Below, in pieces: positions 26,361 to 34,504 of a stretch of 42,305 nucleotides of DNA. This DNA is from an uncultured Clostridium sp. (GTDB lineage: Bacteria > Bacillota > Clostridia > TANB77 > CAG-508), in contig CANOWW010000014.1 of the NCBI GenBank assembly GCA_947571115.1, positions 1 to 42,305 of the forward strand, in the 5' to 3' direction. The number at the start of each line of letters is the position of its first letter. The first letter of the stretch is position 1. The position numbers were made by a program, and so were the translations under genes. The notes beneath the pieces are model-generated. The model did not search any database, was not told the origin of the DNA, and saw only the letters and a list, made by a program, of their open reading frames with translations.

Positions 26361-27441
26361 CTAATAATTAATCATTGGTCCATACTGCGAATGATTTAAA
26401 ACATAACCGTCTGTATTTTGTGTATTTAAACTCGAATACAAAACCCACTTTCCTGTAAAATCTGTGCTTGTTTCAAAAGAAACGCCCCTTGTTCCCCAAG
26501 CAAAAGTTTGAGCGCTATCTATATAGTAATTTATCGTATCTGCATTATTTTCATAAGAACTAAAAATCGGCAAATTTGTTTTCTTATATTTAAAATATGT
26601 CCCACCAAATAAATTTTTCCCATTTTTCACACCAAATCTCGGAACCCAAACAAACGATTTTTCACTATCTTGCAAAATCGATTTATCTGTCAATCTTTGA
26701 TTTGCGTCAAAATACGTATTATATTCACTCGCCTCTAAAAGCAACAAACGTGCCCAATTTTTATTAGAATAACTATACCAAATTGGCTCTTTTTCCACGT
26801 CTACCAAACGATAACTTACCAAAGCTTTATCATACGTAACAGGGCACACAATCTTGATGCCATTTTGCAAACTTCCTGCTGTTTCAGAAGCCATAACATA
26901 ATCTATATTTGAATTGATAATTTGCCTCATATATTCCTCTGCAAACTTTGGCGAATTGCATTCTCGAATGGTTTCTTTTTCTAGCACCCTACTAAGTGCA
27001 ACTTCTTTTGACATCTGGTCTACTTTATATTGAATTTTTACATTCACTTTTTTCACAACATCATAACTAGCATTTGGTCTCTCAAAAGAAATCTCACACG
27101 TATAACCCTTTGGAATACTCGTATCCAAGACTTTTGAAGTATCGGTTCCAACAATGGTATAAGTATCTCCAACTTTTGTAGCATCTCCTTTATCAGCCAA
27201 CAAATTCAGTTTCGTTTCTAATTCAGAATAATAAGTTTTATTCATACTTTCCAAAATATTGGTTGCCATTCTAGTAGCTCCTGCTTTCCTAGTGATTTCC
27301 ACAGAACTTAAACTTAAATTGACATATAACATAGCAATCACGCCTACTGTCAGCAAAATAATAAGCATGGCAATCACACTATCTGCAGCACTTATACCGA
27401 CTTTGATTATTTAATTTCTGGTTTAAGTTGTTTTTTCTCAT
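26361..27441 (-). CDS. Large pilin-like protein with CGG +1 shift at the prepilin cleavage glycine
   Basis: The ATG at 27441 follows GAGG and reads MRKNNLNQKLNNQS, then CGG (27399-27397). Skipping the C gives G-ISAADSVIAM followed by a 20-residue hydrophobic helix, which is exactly a class III prepilin signal with the cleavage glycine at residue 15 and Asp at +5. In the zero frame a TAG follows six codons after CGG. The whole product is 359 residues. The C-terminal part (FVWVPRFGVKNG...) looks like a globular head, so it may be a minor or tip pilin. It lies between pilD and pilB. Confidence 0.8.
27397..27399 (-). other. CGG +1 shift site, large pilin-like gene
   Basis: Reads AGT CGG TAT. Skipping C at 27399 gives AGT GGT ATA, Ser-Gly-Ile, with this Gly the -1 residue for the prepilin peptidase. 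The extra C is thus between the leader peptide and the mature pilin. Confidence 0.7.
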
Positions 27442-27453
27442 ATATATCCTCAA

Positions 27454-28230
27454 TTAAATAAAATAATAATTTTCCACAAGTTTTTCCACAATTTGGTAAA
27501 CAATTGTGGAAATCCCTATCATGTATCCACAGGGTATCTCTTGTATTTTTTTGCCATATTTTTTATTTCCTACCATTTTTAAAAGTCCCCAGACCAATGT
27601 CAAAATTGCTATCAGACCTAAGGCTTTTGCTCCTAATGCAAACAGAATATAACTTCCCAACATCATAAGCTGCCATCCATAATTTTCTTTTTTTCCCCAT
27701 TTATTCATAACAAACAATAGGATAAACATGACAAGATATATAACATATCTATGTATATTAATATTTTTTACTATATATAGATATAGCATATACAATACTT
27801 GTGAAATCGTCCCAAATAGTAAAACAGAAGAATTGATTTTTCGGTGCTCTTTGTCAATACCAGCAACAATAACTAATGTCACATATTGAAAAATAAAAGA
27901 TAGAAAGAATTCTAGATTATTAACATCAAAAAAATTGCCATGGATATTTAGAATTAAGTACATTGTCACGAAAACAAGTCCTGATAAAATCTCTAAAAGG
28001 AAATATCTAATTCTAATTTTTTCACCGCAATATCTACATTTTCCACGTAAAAATAAGTAACTCCAAACTGGAAATAAGTCTAGCATTCCTAATTTATGGT
28101 TGCAGTTTGGGCAGAATGAATGTTCATGTGTTATGTCTTTTTTTAATGGAATTCGGTAAACGGCTAGTGTGAAAAAACTTCCAAAAAATGTTCCCATGAT
28201 AAATAGAATAACACCTAAAAAAATCTCCAT
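27454..28230 (-). CDS. pilD: Prepilin peptidase PilD with altered second active site
   Basis: 258 residues, about seven membrane spans. The N-terminal FGSFFTLAVYRIP and zinc-type CPNC...CRYC are typical. The first catalytic Asp is in AGIDKEHRKI. The second motif, normally GxGDxKL, reads here as ENYGWQLMMLG, with no Asp at the expected place. The protein may use a different residue, may be only a methylase or processed-signal binder, or may be a diverged family member. It should cleave the pilins on either side. Confidence 0.85.
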   Translation of the reverse strand: MEIFLGVILFIMGTFFGSFFTLAVYRIPLKKDITHEHSFCPNCNHKLGMLDLFPVWSYLFLRGKCRYCGEKIRIRYFLLEILSGLVFVTMYLILNIHGNFFDVNNLEFFLSFIFQYVTLVIVAGIDKEHRKINSSVLLFGTISQVLYMLYLYIVKNINIHRYVIYLVMFILLFVMNKWGKKENYGWQLMMLGSYILFALGAKALGLIAILTLVWGLLKMVGNKKYGKKIQEIPCGYMIGISTIVYQIVEKLVENYYFI

Positions 28231-28264
28231 ATTTCTCCTTTTATTTTTTCTTTTTTAAACTTAA

Positions 28265-28302
28265 GAGGTATACACTAATTTGTTAGAAGAAGTATATACC
28301 TC
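28265..28302 (-). other. Hairpin between pilin genes and pilD
   Basis: GAGGTATAC and GTATATACCTC pair with a loop of about 18 bases. On the minus strand it comes 15-50 bases after the second pilin stop. A T-run is lacking, so it may protect the abundant pilin message or allow partial read-through into pilD. Confidence 0.5.
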
Positions 28303-28318
28303 CTGAAAATTGTTGTTA

Positions 28319-28768
28319 TTAATTCCAAGAAACTTGTAAATCATTTCCTGTAGTTCCTGTTCCTCCTGTAGTATATGAAAGAGTTCCTGTAACTACATCT
28401 TCTGGTGCTGAAGCTCTTGATACAGCTACTGTTACCCCAGTACCTGCAGCATCAACTGTTACAGTGTAATCTCCCATTTTTTTAGATTTGTTTTTCATAT
28501 ATGCATTCAAAGTTGCAAAATTCTCTGATCTATCTCCATTTGCATAGTATCCTTCATACCATTCCATTTGTAATTCTGCTATTGCCATTTCTCCACGTTC
28601 TTTTGCTGTTGCAATTTCATTTTTATCTCTTGCTGCTACTGTTCTTGTCATAATTCCATTACTTCCTGCTACAAGTGATAATGACACACCTGCCAAGATT
28701 AACAATACGATAATTGTAACTACTAGAGCTACTAACGTAATACCTTTTTGATTTTTTAAATTTTTCAT
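28319..28768 (-). CDS. Type IV pilin, second of a tandem pair
   Basis: 149 residues. MKNLKNQKG-ITLVALVVTIIVLLILAG is a class III prepilin signal with a 9-residue leader and long hydrophobic helix. The +5 Glu typical of type IV pilins is Ala. The first half is nearly identical to the neighbour at 28834-29295, including DNA sequence and ribosome site; the second half differs. Major or alternative pilin subunit. Confidence 0.9.
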   Translation of the reverse strand: MKNLKNQKGITLVALVVTIIVLLILAGVSLSLVAGSNGIMTRTVAARDKNEIATAKERGEMAIAELQMEWYEGYYANGDRSENFATLNAYMKNKSKKMGDYTVTVDAAGTGVTVAVSRASAPEDVVTGTLSYTTGGTGTTGNDLQVSWN

Positions 28769-28798
28769 TTTTCATTCTCCTTTGTTTTTTAATTTTTC

Positions 28799-28818
28799 AT
28801 ATGTTCAAAATAACATAT
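28799..28818 (-). promoter_or_regulatory. Leader hairpin of the second pilin
   Basis: ATATGTT and AACATAT pair around a short loop, ahead of a conserved AAAAACAAAGGAGAATGAAAA ribosome-site block shared with the other pilin. The duplicated leader suggests a common control or stability element. Confidence 0.45.
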
Positions 28819-28833
28819 TAATTTGATTATAAA

Positions 28834-29295
28834 TTATGGTGTTGTTGTTGGTGATAAATCCCAACTTTTTATTGCTACTTTGTTCAAATCATCAGTACCA
28901 TTTGCATCTTGATAAATAAGTTCAGCTTCTGCTAATACCCCATCTTTTGTAGTTGAAACACTAACTTTATCATTTGTAATTGTTACAGTATAATTTCCAA
29001 TCACTTTACCTGATTTTGATGTTAAAAATGTTTGTAAATTAGCATAATTACCATCTTTTTTTGAATTTGCATAATATTCTTCATACCATTCCATTTGTAA
29101 TTCAGAAAGAACCAATTCTCCTCGTTCTGCTGCTGTTGCTGCTTCGTTCTTATCTCTTGCGTTTACTGTTCTTGTCATAATTCCGTTACTTCCTGCTACA
29201 AGTGACAATGACACACCTGCCAAGATTAACAATACGATAATTGTAACTACTAAAGCTACTAACGTAATACCTTTTTGATTTTTTAAATTTTTCAT
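28834..29295 (-). CDS. Type IV pilin, first of a tandem pair
   Basis: 153 residues. Same 9-residue leader and helix as the next gene, with identical residues to about 45 (through SLVAGSNGIMTRTV.ARDKNE), then a divergent globular part (YYANSKKDGNYANLQTFL...) and a Thr/Pro end. Also Ala at +5. The pair probably arose by duplication and kept its 5' end by gene conversion or selection. Confidence 0.9.
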   Translation of the reverse strand: MKNLKNQKGITLVALVVTIIVLLILAGVSLSLVAGSNGIMTRTVNARDKNEAATAAERGELVLSELQMEWYEEYYANSKKDGNYANLQTFLTSKSGKVIGNYTVTITNDKVSVSTTKDGVLAEAELIYQDANGTDDLNKVAIKSWDLSPTTTP

Positions 29296-29348
29296 TTTTC
29301 ATTCTCCTTTGTTTTTAAAATTTTTATAAGTTTTCACTTATTTTTTTC

Positions 29349-29368
29349 ATATGTTTTTTGAAACATAT
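29349..29368 (-). promoter_or_regulatory. Leader hairpin of the first pilin
   Basis: ATATGTTT and AAACATAT pair around four bases, followed on the minus strand by an A-rich tract and then the same ribosome-site block as the second pilin. Confidence 0.45.
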
Positions 29369-29376
29369 CTTCGAGT

Positions 29377-29415
29377 TCAAAATCCTACTGCTAAAATTGT
29401 CTCACCCCTTTTCAT
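29377..29415 (-). CDS. Possible 12-residue leader peptide upstream of the pilins
   Basis: An ATG at 29415 behind a good AAAGGAGTG opens a 12-codon frame, MKRGETILAVGF, then TGA. It lies between the PilP-like gene and the first pilin and ends just before the leader hairpin. It could be a regulatory upstream frame or a chance match. Confidence 0.3.
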   Translation of the reverse strand: MKRGETILAVGF

Positions 29416-29473
29416 CACTCCTTTCAAATCTATATAATTTATTTGTATATACTTAAATATAATTAAATATATC

Positions 29474-29986
29474 CTACTTAGAATTTGGACTTTCAAAGAA
29501 AGTTCCTGTACTTGAATTATTGGTCGTGCCTGGTGTCACAGTTGTTGTATTATTTGGTGTCGTAGTCGTGTTATTATTCGTTGTTGGCTGACCTGTTGTT
29601 GTGTTTGTATTATTCGTTCCATTTGAGGTATTGTTGGCATCTGGTGCTGTGGTTGGATTGGTTGTCGTTGCCTCAATGCCATATTCAAATGGATTTGAAT
29701 TTCCTTTATCATAATTCTTTTGTGCAAACATGGATAAATCACTTGCCTCAATACTGTATGACTTGAGTGAGCCATTGTCATTTTCTGTTGTATCTCCCCC
29801 ATTGGTATAGGCAATTTCTTGTTTGATAGCAGTCGTTTTACTGTCAGCGTTATATTCCTTGATTTCTGACACTTTTATAGTAGAAGGAATATAATCATAC
29901 AAGCTAACTGCTAAGATTAACAATACTAATATTAACAAAATAATAAAAATAAATACTTCTTTCACAATGTTTTTCTTGCTTTTCAT
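29474..29986 (-). CDS. PilP-like pilus protein with Asn/Thr-rich tail
   Basis: 170 residues. Short basic start, one membrane span (about 11-29), a central region with a SNPFEYG motif recalling the NPF/DPF of PilP and GspC, then about 60 residues of Asn/Thr/Pro low complexity. PilP assignment rests mostly on position after pilO and this small motif. Probably an assembly-complex or surface-exposed pilus protein. Confidence 0.6.
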   Translation of the reverse strand: MKSKKNIVKEVFIFIILLILVLLILAVSLYDYIPSTIKVSEIKEYNADSKTTAIKQEIAYTNGGDTTENDNGSLKSYSIEASDLSMFAQKNYDKGNSNPFEYGIEATTTNPTTAPDANNTSNGTNNTNTTTGQPTTNNNTTTTPNNTTTVTPGTTNNSSTGTFFESPNSK

Positions 29987-30000
29987 TTCTCTCCTCCTTC

Positions 30001-30774
30001 TTAATTTGCTTTATAAGTTGTGTTGGTTGTTGCCGAATCAATTGTCTGTACCGCTGAATTAATCGCTTTTTCATCTGCTGTTACATTAAATGAATCACTA
30101 TTATAGCCTGTGCTTGAAGTTCCTGTCGCCGTACTTGTAGATGATGTAATACCACTTTCAATCAAATCTTTTGAATTTACTTTTACTTCTTTTACTGTTA
30201 AGGTTACTTGTAAATCCTCGCCACTTTTTTGCATATCAAAATTATTAATTTCAAAACCTAATCGATCATCGTCTTCTAGATTTTGGATAAAACTTGCTAA
30301 ATTGATATACTTTCCTGTTGCGACAAATTTTAGGTCACATACAATAAATTCACTGGTTGAGGAGTTTTGAAGAGAGCTTGCTGAAGTTGTATTTTTGCCA
30401 ATATCCATTTTTATCAAAACGCCTTCTTCTGTTGCATAATTACCAATGGTTGTCCACAAAAAGCTAACATCATATGTGTCCTTGGAGCCAACTTGACTAA
30501 CCAAATCCACATCTGGAACAAGTTCGTCATATTCTGTTTTGGCTAAATTGTAATTCTTGATTGCAGTTTCTAATTCTTCTTTTTTCTTGTCATACGTTGC
30601 ATTGGTTTTTAGTTCCAAATTTGCAACTGCTTGATTGAGTTCCTTGCTTTTTTGTTCTAGTTGCCTTACAGAAGCAATCTTGGAACGAATGGTTTCATTA
30701 GAACCAAAAACAACTTCAAAACAACCAAAAATCAATAATATTAATATAATAGATAATGTTATTTTCCTTGTCAT
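30001..30774 (-). CDS. pilO: Type IV pilus assembly protein PilO
   Basis: 257 residues. One membrane span near the N-terminus (about 6-24), a coiled coil (about 30-85) and a ferredoxin-like domain (about 95-210) of PilO type. Its ATG overlaps the pilM/N stop by four bases (ATGA), so translation is coupled. It links PilN to the secretin-free Gram-positive machine. Confidence 0.85.
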   Translation of the reverse strand: MTRKITLSIILILLIFGCFEVVFGSNETIRSKIASVRQLEQKSKELNQAVANLELKTNATYDKKKEELETAIKNYNLAKTEYDELVPDVDLVSQVGSKDTYDVSFLWTTIGNYATEEGVLIKMDIGKNTTSASSLQNSSTSEFIVCDLKFVATGKYINLASFIQNLEDDDRLGFEINNFDMQKSGEDLQVTLTVKEVKVNSKDLIESGITSSTSTATGTSSTGYNSDSFNVTADEKAINSAVQTIDSATTNTTYKAN

Positions 30775-32408
30775 GGCAAATCTCCTTCTATCGTTACCTG
30801 AACAACTGTATCACTTTTTTGTCCTGGTGTTGATTTTACGTTTTCTAATATTCCATTTGTTGCAAGAACTGCTTTAAAATATCCTAATTGTTCATACTTT
30901 TCAGCTTCTGCTTTAATCACAATTCGCTTATTCGCTGTATTTTGGATTGACGTTATTTTTACCTTTTTTGGTATGGCAAACATCACTCTGTTTAGCAAAT
31001 TCGGAATGGCATCTTTTTCAATAATTCTTCTTGAAGTTGTCGTATCCTCTGGCGGATTTGTGATTTCTTCAATTAAAGATTGATACGTTGTTGTTCTGCC
31101 AGAAATCAAAGAAATATCATTACTGATTTCTGTTAATTCTACATCTGCTTTACTAATTTTTCCTGCGATTTCATTTTTCTTATCTGTAATCTGTCTCTCG
31201 ATTGTATGACTAAAGGCAGCAAACAGCACAGCAAGCATGACGCATAAAACTGACATTCGGATTATAATTTTATCAAAACTTTGCAGAGGAGCCGAAAAAT
31301 CTTCTTTTATATTTCTACCCAAATGAACAAAGTAATTTTTGATGGTTCCTAAGTCAATGTCTTGACTCCAAAGCGAATCGCCTTTTCCGCCTCCTGCTAC
31401 TTTCGATTTAGAAAAATTCACTTCTTTGTTGACCATACCCAAGCCATCAAGAGCAAGCGCAATAGCAGAATTGACTTCAATATATTCTTTGATCGGCAAC
31501 TGCATCTGAGCTTCATCCACAAAATATGGCTTCAAAATTTCACATTTTGCTTCTGGCATATAATCTTGAAAATATAAGTCAATGTTATTAATGCTTGTTC
31601 CCAAACCTGTGATATATACTTTTTCAACACTTGAGAAAAAACCACTAATAATTTCTTTGGTTTTTTGCACAATTTTATATAAAATTCCAGTTACCAAACT
31701 CATATATTCATTTGTATCGCTATATAATTCTGATGCATTTTGCGTGTATAACGTCATGTTTTTACAAACTTCATAAGATTTCGAATACGAATTTTCAACC
31801 TTATTGATTTCTTCTAAAATGGTCCCCATTCCTTCATCTAAAACATCAATTTGATAAATTTGACCATCCACAATTGTTGTAATTTTAGTCTTGTCTTCAA
31901 TATTAACAATGGCAATATTCTCTCTTTCTTGAATATTGGCTAAATTAACAATGCTTGTCGAAATTGGTGTAATTGTATTTAGCTTGCGACCATCAAAAGC
32001 CATTGATTTCTTAGAAATATCATTTTTGTTGACAATTATATTAAGTGCTTTTTGTTTATCTGCTTCTTTTTTTTCATCTACTAACAAATAGCGATGTTCC
32101 AAAGATTCAATATTGTAATCTTTTTCGTTGCATAACATTTCGTACTCAATTTTCACTGCTTTTTTCATATCCTTTTTATTCAACAAAGCAGAAATCTGAA
32201 ATTCCTTATAAATTTCATTGGATACATTAATGCTAATTGGAACTTTATAACTATACGTTTCATTAATAATTCGGTTTAATGTTTGATCTAAGTCACCATC
32301 GTAGAATACCATGTTATAATTTTCTACTTTTACGTTTTCTTTATCTTTTTGTAGCTTTGCATATTTAATTATGTGATCTTCTATATAAATACCCAAACTG
32401 GCTTGCAT
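30771..32408 (-). CDS. PilM-PilN fusion, pilus assembly
   Basis: 545 residues. The N-terminal part (about 1-330: SLGIYIEDHIIKYAKL..., VYITGLGTSINNIDLYF) is the actin-like PilM fold. After a linker, a membrane span at about 375-395 and a PilN-type region follow (coiled coil at 395-440, ferredoxin-like end at 460-545). In many bacteria PilM and PilN are separate, with PilN's N-terminus bound by PilM; a covalent fusion fits that contact. First gene of the operon, behind AAAGGAG. Confidence 0.85.
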   Translation of the reverse strand: MQASLGIYIEDHIIKYAKLQKDKENVKVENYNMVFYDGDLDQTLNRIINETYSYKVPISINVSNEIYKEFQISALLNKKDMKKAVKIEYEMLCNEKDYNIESLEHRYLLVDEKKEADKQKALNIIVNKNDISKKSMAFDGRKLNTITPISTSIVNLANIQERENIAIVNIEDKTKITTIVDGQIYQIDVLDEGMGTILEEINKVENSYSKSYEVCKNMTLYTQNASELYSDTNEYMSLVTGILYKIVQKTKEIISGFFSSVEKVYITGLGTSINNIDLYFQDYMPEAKCEILKPYFVDEAQMQLPIKEYIEVNSAIALALDGLGMVNKEVNFSKSKVAGGGKGDSLWSQDIDLGTIKNYFVHLGRNIKEDFSAPLQSFDKIIIRMSVLCVMLAVLFAAFSHTIERQITDKKNEIAGKISKADVELTEISNDISLISGRTTTYQSLIEEITNPPEDTTTSRRIIEKDAIPNLLNRVMFAIPKKVKITSIQNTANKRIVIKAEAEKYEQLGYFKAVLATNGILENVKSTPGQKSDTVVQVTIEGDLP

Positions 32409-32433
32409 TTATTTTTCTCCTTTGACTTTAGAT

Positions 32434-32449
32434 TACATTATATAATGTA
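32434..32449. promoter_or_regulatory. 16-bp perfect palindrome at the pilus operon start
   Basis: TACATTATATAATGTA is an uninterrupted 16-bp palindrome that touches the -10 box and covers the predicted transcription start of the pilus operon. It is a likely operator for a dimeric regulator. The regulator is unknown. Confidence 0.6.
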
Positions 32450-32478
32450 TTTATATCCTTAATCCAAAAAAAAGTCAA
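32450..32478 (-). promoter_or_regulatory. Promoter of the type IV pilus operon
   Basis: TTGACT (32473-32478), 17 bases and TATAAA (32450-32455) on the minus strand, followed by the palindrome at 32434-32449 and the ribosome site of pilM/N. Confidence 0.7.
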
Positions 32479-32512
32479 TAGAATTATCGAATGTAATACA
32501 AATATAATGATT

Positions 32513-32552
32513 TTGTAACATATTTGTAATATTTTGACGTATTTTGTTACAA
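32513..32552. repeat. Inverted repeat in the divergent pilus-dodecin region
   Basis: TTGTAACA (32513-32520) and TGTTACAA (32545-32552) are inverted across 24 bases. The 289-base region between pilM/N and dodecin also has AT-rich tracts; I saw no convincing sigma-G or sigma-A promoter for the dodecin-spoVA side. Confidence 0.4.
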
Positions 32553-32697
32553 TTTCTGTTGCATTTTTTAAATAATAATATTATGCCACATTTCATATTT
32601 TTCATACCAAACTTCAAATTGCGAAAATTTATGTATATTTCTCCTATTTTCGGAAAATCTAAGATTATAACAATTTTAAAAACAAGGAGGAAAAATT

Positions 32698-32940
32698 ATG
32701 AATTCAGAAAAACACATCAAAGTAACTGGATATTCAAATATTTCATGGAAGGATGCCATTGTCAAAACAGTTGACGAAGCTTCCAAAACAATTAAAAATT
32801 TAAAAAGCATCACTGTTTTAGAACAACGTGCCAATATCACAGGTAATAAAATTGTAGAATATATGGTGGATTTAGATATTAGCTTTCAAATCGAACCATT
32901 TCAAATAGAACAACCAACAGACGATACAGATAACATGTAA
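32698..32940 (+). CDS. Dodecin-family protein
   Basis: 80 residues. IKVTGYSNISWKDAIVKTVDEASKTIKNLKSITVLEQRANI...KIVEYMVDLDISFQIE matches the dodecin fold, small proteins that form 12-mers and store flavin. The C-terminus is about ten residues longer and acidic. It stands before spoVAC with a hairpin between, behind AAGGAGG. Confidence 0.85.
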   Translation: MNSEKHIKVTGYSNISWKDAIVKTVDEASKTIKNLKSITVLEQRANITGNKIVEYMVDLDISFQIEPFQIEQPTDDTDNM

Positions 32941-32946
32941 AAATAA

Positions 32947-32975
32947 GGGTTGGTATTTTTTTCGCCAACCCCATC
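32947..32975 (+). terminator. Hairpin between dodecin and spoVAC
   Basis: GGGTTGG and CCAACCC pair around an 11-base loop, followed by CATCTTTT. A weak terminator or processing hairpin; partial read-through into spoVA is likely. Confidence 0.55.
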
Positions 32976-32993
32976 TTTTGAAAGGAGCGTTTT

Positions 32994-33458
32994 ATGAAAC
33001 CAATTAATAGTAAAGAAGAATATGCCAAATACGTCGACCAAAAAACCCCCAATTCGCCCATTCTAAAAAACTGCTTCAATGCTTTTTGGGTTGGTGGTTT
33101 GATTTGTGCCATTGGGCAAATCATATTTGAAATTTGCAAAACACGCGGTCTTGACGAAACCACTTCTTACACAATCGTATCCATTAGCCTTATTTTCTTC
33201 AGCGCCTTTTTAACCGCTTTAAATATTTTTAACAAAATCGGAAAATTCGCAGGCGCAGGGTCTTTAGTTCCTATCACAGGTTTTGCAAATTCTATTGTAT
33301 CCCCTGCTATGGAATATAAATCCGAAGGCTACGTCATGGGCGTCGGCGCCAAAATGTTCACTGTTGCAGGTCCTGTTCTCGTTTACGGAATTTCCAGCAG
33401 TATCATTATTGGCATTATTTACCTTATTTTTAATACGCAATCTATTACATTAATATAA
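32994..33458 (+). CDS. spoVAC: Stage V sporulation protein AC
   Basis: 154 residues, four membrane spans. FWVGGLICAIGQ, FAGAGSLVPITGFANSIVSPAMEYKSEG and GVGAKMFTVAGPVLVYG are family signatures. SpoVAC forms the mechanosensitive channel that moves dipicolinic acid during spore formation and germination. First gene of spoVACDE, normally made in the forespore under sigma-G. Confidence 0.96.
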   Translation: MKPINSKEEYAKYVDQKTPNSPILKNCFNAFWVGGLICAIGQIIFEICKTRGLDETTSYTIVSISLIFFSAFLTALNIFNKIGKFAGAGSLVPITGFANSIVSPAMEYKSEGYVMGVGAKMFTVAGPVLVYGISSSIIIGIIYLIFNTQSITLI

Positions 33459-33474
33459 AAGAAAGGAGAAAATT

Positions 33475-34482
33475 ATGAAAAAAATAGGAAATCAATCTTA
33501 CATGCTTTCAAAGCCAGTTAACATTTTGTCAACTGCTTGTATTGTTGGTCCAAAAGAAAAAGACGGTCCCTTAAACCCCTACTTTGACCAATGCTTAGAA
33601 GACGAATTTTGGGGTGAAAATAGTTGGGAAAAAGCAGAAAGCAAAATCATTAAAGAAACTGTCAACCTCGCCATCGCAAAATCGAAATTGCCTTCTAGCG
33701 ATATTGACTTTTGCTTTGCAGGAGATTTGCTTAATCAATGTATTTCCTCTTCTTTTGGACTTCGTGAAATTAATCTTCCATTTTTTGGAATCTTTGGTGC
33801 TTGCTCTACCTTTGGAGAAGCTTTGACATTAGGTGCAATCACAATTGATGGCGATTTTGCTACCAATGTTGTATGTGCAGCATCAAGCCATTTTTGTAGT
33901 GCAGAAAAACAATTTCGCTTTCCACTTGAGCTTGGTAATCAGCGTGCGCCTTCTAGTCAATGGACTGTAACAGGTTCCGGTGCAGCCGTTCTTTCCAAAG
34001 ATGGCGAAGGACCTTACATCACAGCCATCACGCCAGGAAAAATCGTTGATATGGGAATTAAAGATGCCAATAACATGGGAGCTGCCATGGCAGGTTCCGC
34101 ACAAGACACCCTTTTGTGCCACTTTAAAGATACTGGTCGAAATCCAAGTTACTATGACGCCATTTTTACAGGCGATTTAGGTCACATTGGCAAAGACATT
34201 TTAATTGATTTAATGGAAACAAAAGGTTACAACATAAAGGCAAATTATAATGATTGTGGTGTTTTAATTTTTGACAAAGAACAACAAGACACACACAGCG
34301 GCGGTTCTGGTTGCGGATGTAGCGCAAGCGTATTTTGCGGCTTCATTTCACACATGTTCAAAGAAGGAAAATACAAAAAAATTCTGCTTATGCCAACAGG
34401 TGCCTTAATGAATTCCACGACTTCTCAACAAGGTGAATCCATCCCCGGAATTGCTCACGCTGTTGCAATCGAAATGCCGTAA
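33475..34482 (+). CDS. spoVAD: Stage V sporulation protein AD
   Basis: 335 residues, usual length. Thiolase-like fold with GACSTFGEAL, FGLREI and SGCGCSASVFCGF. SpoVAD binds dipicolinic acid on the inner membrane side of the forespore. Behind GAAAGGAGAA. Complete; no CGG codon is used in frame. Confidence 0.96.
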   Translation: MKKIGNQSYMLSKPVNILSTACIVGPKEKDGPLNPYFDQCLEDEFWGENSWEKAESKIIKETVNLAIAKSKLPSSDIDFCFAGDLLNQCISSSFGLREINLPFFGIFGACSTFGEALTLGAITIDGDFATNVVCAASSHFCSAEKQFRFPLELGNQRAPSSQWTVTGSGAAVLSKDGEGPYITAITPGKIVDMGIKDANNMGAAMAGSAQDTLLCHFKDTGRNPSYYDAIFTGDLGHIGKDILIDLMETKGYNIKANYNDCGVLIFDKEQQDTHSGGSGCGCSASVFCGFISHMFKEGKYKKILLMPTGALMNSTTSQQGESIPGIAHAVAIEMP

Positions 34483-34504
34483 AACGCAAGAAAGGAGAAA
34501 AACA

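Noticed and set aside
29300..29470. A c-di-GMP riboswitch before the pilins
   Set aside because: Pilin leaders in Clostridia can carry one, but the conserved GEMM core (GCAAAG-type segments) is not present here.
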